Source: Procambarus clarkii (Eukaryota > Arthropoda > Malacostraca > Decapoda > Cambaridae). From it: DNA of 64,000 nucleotides. The stretch spans positions 49,213,890-49,277,889 of the forward strand of contig NC_091171.1 in NCBI RefSeq assembly GCF_040958095.1, given 5' to 3'. How positions within the stretch are numbered: position 1 is the first letter of the stretch; each line of letters opens with the position of its first letter. The translations under genes and the position numbers were made by a program. Below, piece by piece: positions 53,959-64,000 of the stretch. The notes below the pieces were generated by a model. It was not told where the DNA came from. It was given only the letters and a program-made list of their open reading frames with translations, and did not search any database.

Positions 53959-54560
53959 CCTCAGCCCTGGAAGAGGAACTACGTCCCCCCATAACCCCAC
54001 AAGACAGTGGCGTGTCTCGTGAAGCCAGCAGCCCTCTGGTGGCAGGATAGCAGACAGACTAAGTGTGACCCATCATTAAGTGCCCCGCCTCCTGACGGGG
54101 CACTGGCAACATGTTGGGGCTCTGAAGGTTTGAAGACACGTCATGTCCACAACGGAGCCAGTTGGGCCCTCCTATAGTACTTGGTCACCTCAAGTATTAC
54201 CAGTCATACTGGAGCATACATCAGGCCCACATGCTGGAGCATGCATCAGGCCCACATGCTGGAGCATACATCAGGCCCACACACAGGAGCATACAACAGC
54301 CTCACACCGGAGCATATGAGCAGGATGTATGCACAGTTGAGAGAGTCGTGACAGCCAGGCCAGCCTACACCCTGAAGGTAATTCCGCCAGCCGCCGCCCG
54401 TAATCTCACCCTAGATCAGAAGCTTAATACCAGGACAACTGTAAATAGTTATAAGACCAGCAGCGACGTCGGTGGGAAGGAGGGAGGGAATAGGAGGGAA
54501 GGTGGCGCTGGAAGTGTCTCTAGTGCTTCCAGGGAATGCTGAGGGAGAAGAGACCTGCTG
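53959..54560. other. unique spacer with a 24-bp local repeat
   Basis: GGAGCATACATCAGGCCCAC recurs about four times at 54212-54300, with CATGCT or CACACA linkers. The rest is unremarkable. Confidence 0.5.
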
Positions 54561-55545
54561 CAGGTAAGGGGCAGGCCAGGGCAGACCAGGGCAGACCAGG
54601 ACAGGCCAGGGCAGGCCAGGGCAGGCCAGGGCAGGCCAGGGCAGACCAGGGCAGACCAGGGCAGGCCAGGGCAGGCCAGGGCTGGCCAGGGCAGGCCAGG
54701 GCAGACCAGGGCAGGCCAGGGCAGGCCAGGGCAGGCCAGGGCTGGCCAGGGCAGACCAGGGCAGACCAGGGCAGACCAGGGCAGGCCAGGGCTGGCCAGG
54801 GCAGGCCAGGGCAGACCAGGGCAGGCCAGCGCAGGCCAGGGCAGGCCAGGGCAGACCAGGGCAGGCCAGGGCAGGCCAGGGCTGGCCAGGGCAGGCCAGG
54901 GCAGACCAGGGCAGGCCAGCGCAGGCCAGGGCAGGCCAGGGCAGGCCAGGGCAGGCCAGGGCAGGCCAGGGCAGGCCAGGGCAGGCCAGGGCAGGCCAGG
55001 GCTGGCCAGGGCAGGCCAGGGCAGACCAGGGCTGGCCAGGGCAGGCCAGGGCAGACCAGGGCAGGCCAGGGCAGGCCAGGGCAGGCCAGGGCAGGCCAGG
55101 GCAGACCAGGGCAGGCCAGGGCAGACCAGGGCAGGCCAGGGCAGGCCAGGGCAGGCCAGGGCAGGCCAGGGCTGGCCAGGGCTGGCCAGGGCAGGCCAGG
55201 GCAGGCCAGGGCAGGCCAGGGCAGGCCAGGGCAGGCCAGGGCTGGCCAGGGCTGGCCAGGGCAGACCAGGGCAGGCCAGGGCAGGCCAGGGCAGGCCAGG
55301 GCAGGCCAGGGCAGGCCAGGGCAGACCAGGGCTGGCCAGGGCAGGCCAGGGCAGACCAGGGCTGGCCAGGGCAGGCCAGGGCAGACCAGGGCAGGCCAGG
55401 GCAGGCCAGGGCAGGCCAGGGCAGGCCAGGGCAGACCAGGGCTGGCCAGGGCAGGCCAGGGCAGACCAGGGCAGGCCAGGGCAGGCCAGGGCAGACCAGG
55501 GCAGGCCAGGGCAGGCCAGGGCAGGCCAGGGCTGGCCAGGGCAGG
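54561..55545. repeat. 10-bp satellite, about 98 copies
   Basis: The unit is GGGCAGGCCA, with GCAGACCA and GCTGGCCA variants and rare GCGCAGG. Length is strictly 10 bp. Six-frame open runs are very long, and the longest minus-strand run continues from the next array. Confidence 0.97.
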
Positions 55546-55665
55546 CAGGACCAACGTATGTCAAACAAGCAAAGATAACAAACACATGACAATGAATCCA
55601 CCAAGACGCGACATTATTACCTTTTTCTTTGTTTCTTTTAACCGGTTCAGAGAGAAGCTTAATTG
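55546..55665. other. unique spacer
   Basis: AT-rich bridge between two arrays. It happens to be stop-free in one minus-strand frame, which joins the two arrays into a 1,481-codon artefact. Confidence 0.5.
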
Positions 55666-58600
55666 GTGGAGGGGTGTGTGGTGGAGGGGTGGGGGTGGAG
55701 GGGTGTGTGGTGGAGGGGTGTGTGGTGGAGGGGTGTGTGGTGGAGGGGTGTGGGGTGGAGGGGTGTGTGGTGGAGGGGTGTGTGGTGGAGGGGTGGGGGT
55801 GGAGGGGTGGGGGTGGAGGGGTGTGTTGTGGAGGGGTGTGTGGTGGAGGGGTGTGGGGTGGAGGGGTGGGGGTGGAGGGGTGTGTTGTGGAGGGGTGTGT
55901 GGTGGAGGGGTGTGTGGTGGAGGGGTGTGTGGTGGAGGGGTGTGTGGTGGAGGGGTGTGGGGTAGAGGGGTGGGGGTGGAGGGGTGTGTTGTGGAGGGGT
56001 GTGTGGTGGAGGGGTGTGTGGTGGAGGGGTGTGTTGTGGAGGGGTGTGGCGTGGAGGGGTGTGGGGTGGAGGGGTGTGTGTGGTGGAGGGGTGTGTGGTG
56101 GAGGGGTGTGGGGTGGAGGGGTGTGTGGTGGAGGGGTGTGGGGTGGAGGGGTGTGTGGTGGAGGGGTGTGGGGTGGAGGGGTGTGGGGTGGAGGGGTGTG
56201 TGGTGGAGGGGTGGGTGGTGGAGGGGTGTGTGGTGGAGGGGTGTGTGGTGGGTGGTGTGGGGTGTGGGGTGGAGGGGTGTGGGGTGGGGGGGGGGGTGGT
56301 GGAGGGGTGTGTGGTGGAGGGGTGTGTGTGGTGGAGGGGTGTGGGGTGGAGGGTGTGTGTGGTGGAGGGTGTGTGTGGTGGAGGGGTGTGTGGTGGGTGG
56401 TGTGGGGTGGAGGGGTGTGTGGTGGAGGGGTGGGGGTGGAGGGGTGTGTGGTGGAGGGGTGTGGGGTGGAGGGGTGGGGGTGGAGGGGTGTGTGGTGGAG
56501 GGGTGTGTGGTGGAGGGGTGTGTGGTGGAGGGGTGTGTGGTGGAGGGGTGTGTTGTGGAGGGGTGTGGCGTGGAGGGGTGTGGGGTGGAGGGGTGTGTGT
56601 GGTGGAGGGGTGTGTGGTGGAGGGGTGTGGGGTGGAGGGGTGTGTGGTGGAGGGGTGTGGGGTGGAGGGGTGTGGGGTGGAGGGGTGTGTGGTGGAGGGG
56701 TGGGTGGTGGAGGGGTGTGTGGTGGATTGGTGTGTGGTGGGTGGTGTGGGGTGGAGGGGTGTGGGGTGGAGGGGTGTGGGGTGGGGGGGGGTGGGTGGTG
56801 GAGGGGTGTGTGGTGGAGGGGTGTGTGTGGTGGAGGGGTGTGGGGTGGAGGGTGTGTGTGGTGGAGGGTGTGTGTGGTGGAGGGGTGTGTGGTGGGTGGT
56901 GTGGGGTGGAGGGGTGTGTGGTGGAGGGTGTGTGTGGTGGAGGGTGTGTGTGGTGGAGGGGTGTGTGGTGGGTGGTGTGGGGTGGAGGGGTGTGTGGTGG
57001 AGGGGTGTGTGGTGGAGGGTGTGTGGGGTGGAGGGTGTGTGTGGTGGAGGGGTGTGTGGTGGGTGGTGTGGGGTGGAGGGGTGTGGGGTGGAGGGGTGTG
57101 GGGTGGGGGGGTGGGTGGTGGAGGGGTGTGTGGTGGAGGGGTGTGTGTGGTGGAGGGGTGTGGGGTGGAGGGTGTGTGTGGTGGAGGGTGTGTGTGGTGG
57201 AGGGGTGTGTGGTGGGTGGTGTGGGGTGGAGGGGTGTGTGGTGGAGGGGTGTGTGGTGGAGGGTGTGTGGGGTGGAGGGTGTGTGGGGTGGAGGGTGTGT
57301 GTGGTGGAGGGGTGTGTGGTGGAGGGTGTGTGGGGTGGAGGGGTGTGTGGTGGAGGGTTGTGTGTGGTGGAGGGGTGTGTGGGGTGGAGGGGTGTGTGGT
57401 GGAGGGTTGTGTGTGGTGGAGGGGTGTGTGGTGGAGGGGTGTGTGGTGGAGGGTGTGTGGGGTGGAGGGGTGTGTGGTGGAGGGGTGTGTGGTGGAGGGT
57501 GTGTGGGGTGGAGGGGTGTGTGGTGGAGGGTTGTGTGTGGTGGAGGGGTGTGTGGGGTGGGGGGGGGTGGTGGAGGGGTGTGTGGTGGAGGGGTGTGTGT
57601 GGTGGAGGGGTGTGTGGTGGAGGGTGTGTGGGGTGGAGGGGTGTGTGGTGGAGGGGTGTGTGGTGGAGGGTGTGTGGGGTGGAGGGGTGTGTGGTGGAGG
57701 GTTGTGTGTGGTGGAGGGGTGTGTGGGGTGGGGGGGGGTGGGTGGTGGAGGGGTGTGTGGTGGAGGGGTGTGTGTGGTGGAGGGGTGTGTGGTGGAGGGT
57801 GTGTGGGGTGGAGGGGTGTGTGGTGGAGGAGTGTGTGGTGGAGGGTGTGTGGGGTGGAGGGGTGTGTGGTGGAGGGTTGTGTGTGGTGGAGGGGTGTGTG
57901 GTGGAGGGTGTGTGTGGTGGAGGGTGTGTGTGGTGGAGGGGTGTGTGGTGGAGGGTGTGTGTGGTGGAGGGTGTGTGGGGTGGAGGGGTGTGTGGTGGAG
58001 GGTTGTGTGTGGTGGAGGGGTGTGTGGTGGAGGGTGTGTGTGGTGGAGGGTGTGTGTGGTGGAGGGGTGTGTGGTGGAGGGTGTGTGTGGTGGAGGGTGT
58101 GTGTGGTGGAGGGGTGTGTGGTGGAGGGGTGTGTGTGGTGGAGGGGTGTGTGGTGGAGGGTTGTGTGTGGTGGAGGGGTGTGTGGTGGAGGGGTGTGTGG
58201 TGGAGGGTGTGTGTGGTGGAGGGGTGTGTGGGGTGGAGGGGTGTGTGGTGGAGGGTTGTGTGTGGTGGAGGGTGTGTGGTGGAGGGTGTGTGTGGTGGAG
58301 GGTGTGTGGGGTGGAGGGGTGTGGGGTGGAGGGGTGTGTGGTGGGGGGGTGGGTGGTGGAGGGGTGTGTGGTGGAGGGGTGTGTGGTGGGGGGGTGTGTG
58401 GTGGAGGGGTGTGGGGTGGAGGGGTGTGTGGTGGGGGGGTGGGTGGTGGATGGGTGTGTGGTGGAGGGGTGTGGGGTGGAGGGGTGTGGGGTGGAGGGGT
58501 GTGTGGTGGGGGGTGGGTGGTGGAGGGGTGTGTGGTGGAGGGGTGTGTGGTGGGGGGTGTGGGGTGGAGGGGTGTGTGGTGGGGGGTGTGGGGTGGAGGG

Positions 58601-58863
58601 GTGTGTGGTGGAGGGGTGTGTGGTGGGGGGGTGGGTGGTGGAGGGGTGTGTGGTGGAGGGGTGTGGGGTGGAGGGGTGTGGGGTGGAGGGGTGTGTGGTG
58701 GGGGGGTGGGGGGGGGGGTGGGGGTGGAGGGGTGTGTGGTGGGGGGGTGTGGGGTGGAGGGGTGTGTGGTGGAGGGGTGTGTGGTGGAGGGGTGTGGGGT
58801 GGAGGGGTGTGGGGTGGAGGGATGTGGGGTGGAGGGGTGTGTGGTGGAGGGGTGTGTGGTGGG
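55666..58863. repeat. G-rich about 15-bp satellite, 3.2 kb
   Basis: The unit is GTGGAGGGGTGTGTG, with GGGGTG, GTGTGTGTG and GGGTGGTG variants and occasional GGATTGG or GAGGAGTG. The plus strand is almost entirely G and T with scattered A. G-runs of three to nine are dense, so quadruplex folding is possible all along. Cytosine is nearly absent from the plus strand. Confidence 0.97.
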
Positions 58864-59170
58864 GCAGTAAGTCTACCACATACAACTGATGCAATGATCG
58901 ACATGCAATAAGACTAATCTATGCAGCTGATGTAATTTAGCAATGCCGCCAATCTAACGAAATTAACTGATGGTTTGAATTTAAATGGTTCTATCGGATT
59001 TAACAGAATTAACGAATTTAACGGTCGCTTGGGATCTAAGTGTGGCAACGGCTTTAACCGTTGAACCCGCCTTGCCGTTCCTGAGCTAACGGGTATCGCA
59101 GCTTTAAGAATTATAACCATTTTAATAGATATATCCTTGACGGCTGACTAGTGTTGAGAGGCGCTCGCTC

Positions 59171-59172
<2 letters not shown>
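58864..59172. other. unique AT-rich spacer
   Basis: TTAACGAATTTAACGG-type pieces near 58955-59020. No gene seen. Confidence 0.4.
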
Positions 59173-59238
<66 letters not shown>

Positions 59239-59245
59239 GTGTGTG

Positions 59246-59332
<87 letters not shown>

Positions 59333-59387
59333 TGTGTGTTGTGTGTGTGTGTGTGTGGTGTGTTGTGTGTGTTGTGTGTGTGTTCGT
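59173..59387. repeat. TG microsatellite, about 210 bp
   Basis: Mostly perfect TG/GT dinucleotides with a few TGTTG and TATG interruptions towards the right. It adjoins the Penelope-like element. Confidence 0.97.
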
Positions 59388-60370
<983 letters not shown>

Positions 60371-60660
60371 TGTATAAAGTATATATTCACCTTTTCACCT
60401 TACTAAATACATTAATGACACTATGTAAAAGACACACCGAAACACTTTATGTAGGGCAGCCGTAACTCTGTGTAGGTTAGCTTAGCATTTTAAAAGCACT
60501 ACAATCACCTTCTGTGGTTGATTGTTCTATAAATCCCTGATGTTTAAACTATATGTTTAACACATCTCTCACCCTGTCCATGGAGGACAGAAGAAAATGT
60601 AGATATGCTGGTTAGCATTGTAAATGTCTGGCCACGTCTGTGGTAGAAAAATAATAATAA
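60371..60660. other. unique spacer
   Basis: Nothing recognised. Confidence 0.4.
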
Positions 60661-61015
60661 AAAAACTACCACCATCATCACCACCACCACTACAATCACC
60701 ACTGTAACCACCATCACCACAATCACCACCACCAGCACCACAATCACCACTGTAACCACCATCACCACCATCATCACCACCACCACTACAATCACCACTG
60801 TAACCACCATCACCACAATCACCACCACCAGCACCACAATCACCACCACCAGCACTACAATCACCACTGTAACCACCATCACCACAATCACCACCACCAG
60901 CACCACAATCACCACTGTAACCACCATCACCACAATCACCACCACCAGCACCACAATCACCACTGTAACCACCATCACCACAATCACCACCACCAGCACC
61001 ACAATCACTACCAAG
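60661..61015. repeat. 48-bp CAC-rich repeat, about 7 copies
   Basis: Units contain ATCACCACTGTAACCACCAT and CACCACAATCACCACCACCA. Length is a multiple of three, and the nested triplet CAC/CAT/CAA pattern keeps valine- or glycine-rich minus-strand frames open. Confidence 0.93.
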
Positions 61016-61159
61016 GCTTCCAACTTTGTACCTGAGGCATCTTAATACACACCTGCTCCCTGTAATGTAATCAAAATGATTATTTAGACCTGTTGAGTCA
61101 ACTCGTAATCCCACAAGATTTGTTAACTACCAAACTATAGTGTAATCCCCTGCTTGTTG
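61016..61159. other. unique spacer
   Basis: Nothing recognised. Confidence 0.4.
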
Positions 61160-61278
61160 CTGCACCATTACCTGCTGGTGCACCATTACCTGCTGGTGCA
61201 CCATTACCTGCTGGTGCACCATTACCTGCTGGTGCACCATTACCTGCTGGTGCACCATTACCTGCTGGTGCACCCATT
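61160..61278. repeat. 18-bp minisatellite, about 6 copies
   Basis: The unit is GCACCATTACCTGCTGGT, perfect for most copies. Confidence 0.96.
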
Positions 61279-61317
61279 ACCTGTTGCTTTCCAGTCCTCA
61301 GTCCAACAATAATCGAA

Positions 61318-61512
61318 CCCAATAATCCTTCACAATAATCCTAGGTAACAATCAAACAATAATCCTACACAATAATCCTAGGTAACAATCAAACAATAAT
61401 CCTTCACAATAATCCTAGGTAACAATCAAACAATAATCCTACACAATAATCCTAGGTAACAATCAAACAATAATCCTTCACAATAATCCTAGGTAACAAT
61501 CAAACAATAATC
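61318..61512. repeat. 37-bp repeat, 5 copies, alternating subtypes
   Basis: GGTAACAATCAAACAATAAT recurs at 61344 and 61381 and onwards. CCTACAC and CCTTCAC alternate strictly, so the amplified unit is a 74-bp dimer. CCTAGG occurs in each copy. Confidence 0.93.
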
Positions 61513-61735
61513 CCACGAAATAATCCCACAAATATCCTGCTTAAAGATCGCCTGGAGTAATCCTAGAGAGGTAATCCCAAGCAATAATCCTATTGAGTAA
61601 TCTGGTCACTAATCCTGGGAGAGCTTACGTGAGGGAAGGCGGGCGGTGATTGGCCCAGAGACCCGCCTTAAGCGTGCCTAATCGTTCCCTCTCTTAATTA
61701 ACTTGTGTAACGCTTGTGCTCTCACGCTGCCGACA
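61513..61735. other. unique spacer
   Basis: Degenerate AATAATCC pieces, then GGTGATTGGCCC near 61646, a single inverted CCAAT box. Nothing else. Confidence 0.4.
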
Positions 61736-62788
61736 CACTGGTTCACAGTCGTTACGCTGGTTCACTGTCGTCACGCTGGTTCACTGTCGTCACGCTGGTT
61801 CACTGTCGTCACGCTGGTTCACTGTCGTCACGCTGGTTCACTCTCGTCACGCTGGTTCACTCTCGTCACGCTGGTTCACTCTCGTCATGCTGGTTCACTG
61901 TCGTCACGCTGGTTCACTGCCGTCACGCTGGTTCACTGTCGTCACGCTGGTTCACTCTCGTCACGCTGGTTCACTGTCGTCACACTGGTTCACTGCCGTC
62001 ACGCTGGTTCACTGCCGTCACGCTGGTTCACTGTCATCACGCTGGTTCACTGTCGTCACGCTGGTTCACTGTCGTCACGCTGGTTCACTGTCGTCACGCT
62101 GGTTCACTGACGTCACGCTGGTTCTCTGCCGTCACGCTGGTTCTCTGTCGTCACGCTGGTTCACTGTCGTCACGCTGGTTCACTGTCGTCACGCTGGTTC
62201 ACTGCCGTCACGCTGGTTCACTGTCGTCACGCTGGTTCACTGCCGTCACGCTGGTTCACTGTCGTCACGCTGGTTCATTGCCGTCACGCTGGTTCACGAT
62301 CGACATGCTGGTTCACTGCCGTCACGCTGGTTCACTGTCGTCACGCTGGTTCATTGCCGTCACGCTGGTTCACGGTCGACATGCAGGTTCACTGCCGTCA
62401 AGCTGGTTCACGGTCGACATGCAGGTTCACTGCCGTCACGCTGGTTCACTGTCGTCACGCTGGTTCATTGCCGTCACGCTGGTTCACGGTCGACATGCAG
62501 GTTCACTGCCGTCAAGCTGGTTCACGGTCGACATGCAAGTTCACTGCCGTCACGCTGGTTCACTGTCGTCACGCTGGTTCATTGCCGTCACGCTGGTTCA
62601 CGATCGACATGCTGGTTCACTGCCGTCACGCTGGTTCACTGTCGTCACGCTGGTTCATTGCCGTCACGCTGGTTCACGGTCGACATGCAGGTTCACTGCC
62701 GTCAAGCTGGTTCACGGTCGACATGCAGGTTCACTGCCGTCAAGCTGGTTCACTGACGTCACGCTGGTTCACTGCCGTCACGCTGGGT
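61736..62788. repeat. 19-bp satellite, about 55 copies, with higher-order blocks
   Basis: The unit is GTCGTCACGCTGGTTCACT, with GCCGTCA, TCGACATGC and GTCAAGC variants. From about 62280 the variants recur in order at an offset of 304 bp (16 units) and also 114 bp (6 units). Confidence 0.96.
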
Positions 62789-62863
62789 CCTTGACAATAC
62801 ACTATACAGATGTATTTCATTCTTATACAACTCCCACCCTGCATCTCTCTCGCTACACCCAGC

Positions 62864-63226
62864 AACACCTTGCTACACCTAGCAACACCCTACAACACCG
62901 CGCAGCACCCTATAACACCCCGCTATAACACAACACCCCGCAACACCCCGCAACACCCCGCAACACTCCGCTACACCCTGCAGCACTCAGCAACACCCTG
63001 CAACACTCCGCTACACCCCGCTACACCCCGCAACACGCCGCTACACCCTGCAGCACTCAGCAACACCCTGCAACACTCCGCTACACCCCGCAACACCCCG
63101 CAACACTCCGCTACACCCCGCTACACCCCGCAACACTCCGCTACACCCCGCAACACTGCGCTACACCCCGCTACACCCCGCAACACTCCGCTACACCCCG
63201 CAACACCCCGCAACACCCCGACTCTC
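62864..63226. repeat. 10-bp satellite of CCCCGCAACA and CTCCGCTACA units
   Basis: About 36 decamers are in strict 10-bp register. GCAACA and GCTACA types and CACT/CACC types are interspersed, giving local 70-80 bp patterns. Confidence 0.94.
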
Positions 63227-63316
63227 AACACTGGTCGGGGTAATGGCAAAGTCGTTCACATGATCATCAAAACTTGGTAAAAACATTAGTCACCATTTGG
63301 CCGAGCCCGCCCCAAG

Positions 63317-63372
63317 TGTTCCCGCCAAATTGTTCCCGCCAAATTGTTCCCGCCAAATTGTTCCCGCCAAAT
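63317..63372. repeat. 14-bp minisatellite, 4 copies
   Basis: The unit is TTCCCGCCAAATTG. TTCCCGCC is an E2F-like site, present in each copy. Confidence 0.92.
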
Positions 63373-63392
63373 TGAACTCGTTACGTGGTACT

Positions 63393-63540
63393 TTCAACTG
63401 GGTCCAGTCAAATGGTCAGTTAATATGATAGTCTCAACTTGGACCAGTCAAATGGTCAGATAATGGGGTAGTTTCAACCTGGTCCCAGTCAAACGGTCAG
63501 TTAATGGGGTAGTCTCAACTTGGCCCCAGTCAAATGGTGT
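63393..63540. repeat. about 44-bp repeat, 4 copies
   Basis: The unit contains CCAGTCAAATGGTCAGTTAA followed by TGGGGTAGTCTCAACTTGG. Copies differ by one or two bases in length. Confidence 0.9.
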
Positions 63541-63650
63541 GTGGTCCAGCAGTAACTATTAAATCTGGCGCGGCAAGTCACACTAGCCGCGGTTAGACCA
63601 ATTTGTCATGATGTAGATGTCTTGTTACGGCCACCCAGTCATCCAGTCCC
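63541..63650. other. unique spacer
   Basis: Nothing recognised. Confidence 0.4.
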
Positions 63651-63782
63651 GGCGGGACGTGTGGCGGCGGGACGTGTGTCGGCGGGACGTGTGGCGGCGG
63701 GACGTGTGGCGGCGGGACGTGTGGCGGCGGGACGTGTGGCGGCGGGACGTGTTACGGCGGGACGTGTGGCGGCGGGACACGA
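63651..63782. repeat. 15-bp minisatellite, about 8 copies
   Basis: The unit is GCGGGACGTGTGGCG. Each copy contains GACGTGTG. Confidence 0.95.
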
Positions 63783-63957
63783 GGTAAAGGGACGTGTGGA
63801 CTTGTGTGTGTGACTCCGGCAGGTCCCGGGACACGTGTCCTCAGGGTCCACCACACTATGGAGGACTGAGGACCGCCGCCCTGCACGGCGCGGGGCGGCT
63901 CTCAGGACTCTGGACCTGATTAATGGACTCTTATAGGATACTAGACGGCCGACCCGG

Positions 63958-63960
<3 letters not shown>
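63783..63960. other. unique GC-rich spacer
   Basis: Nothing recognised. Confidence 0.4.

Positions 63961-64000
<40 letters not shown>
63961..64000. repeat. CT microsatellite at the window edge
   Basis: A perfect CT run continues past the end of the window. Confidence 0.97.

Noticed and set aside
54449..58911. Reading frames of about 1,000-1,480 codons on both strands
   Set aside because: They lie in two tandem arrays with stop-free units, overlap in several registers and on both strands, and are joined only by a short spacer. They encode simple PPHTPPPHT, GGGVCGGG or PALACPGLPW repeats.

Overview
This is eukaryotic nuclear DNA with no intact gene that I can recognise. The elements present point to an arthropod, most likely a decapod crustacean such as a crayfish. 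These are a tRNA-headed SINE whose tail is built of ATCTCAAGATAAC-type repeats, two related 5'-truncated non-LTR retrotransposon families, a Penelope-like element, and two palindromic MITE-type elements. That assignment rests on remembered resemblance, not on a search.

The dominant feature is tandem repetition. By hand tally about 40 kb of the 64 kb (roughly 60 %) lies in about 50 separate arrays. Units run from 2 to 83 bp, and most arrays have a unit seen nowhere else in the window. The largest are: 827-3012 (22 bp, G-rich), 5848-7052 (22/19 bp), 7430-13640 (21 bp grading into CAG-rich 27-33 bp), 22676-24290 (12 bp), 24291-25484 (26 bp), 31617-39047 (20 bp grading into GC-rich 19/21 bp), 46022-48640 (about 18 bp), 54561-55545 (10 bp), 55666-58863 (about 15 bp, G-rich) and 61736-62788 (19 bp). 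Several contain higher-order structure, including one apparently exact 760-bp duplication (33507-34266 and 34267-35026). The long reading frames across these arrays, up to about 1,480 codons on both strands and in several frames, arise because the units lack stop codons. They are not annotated as genes.

Mobile-element remnants lie between the arrays. A cluster at 42303-44870 holds two LINE families, with the 3' ends of two family-A copies facing each other. One of these is interrupted by a palindromic element flanked by a target-site duplication. A family-B LINE with reverse transcriptase motifs lies at 49705-50965, and a MITE with long inverted repeats at 51983-52244. A Penelope-like reverse transcriptase with a damaged catalytic motif lies at 59388-60132. 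Full-length SINE copies are at 17113-17377 and 48678-48942, with two tail fragments elsewhere. A possible LINE ORF1 remnant is at 28555-28809.

The rest is unique non-coding sequence. Two stretches look promoter-like by motif content only: GC boxes at 14035-14250, and a CRE/CCAAT/E-box/YY1 cluster at 41840-41985. I found no convincing exon, rRNA, true tRNA gene, CRISPR array or operon. I did not find a clearly new biological system. The best leads are arrays in which a perfect transcription-factor consensus is repeated tens of times, and the minisatellite families that grade into one another.
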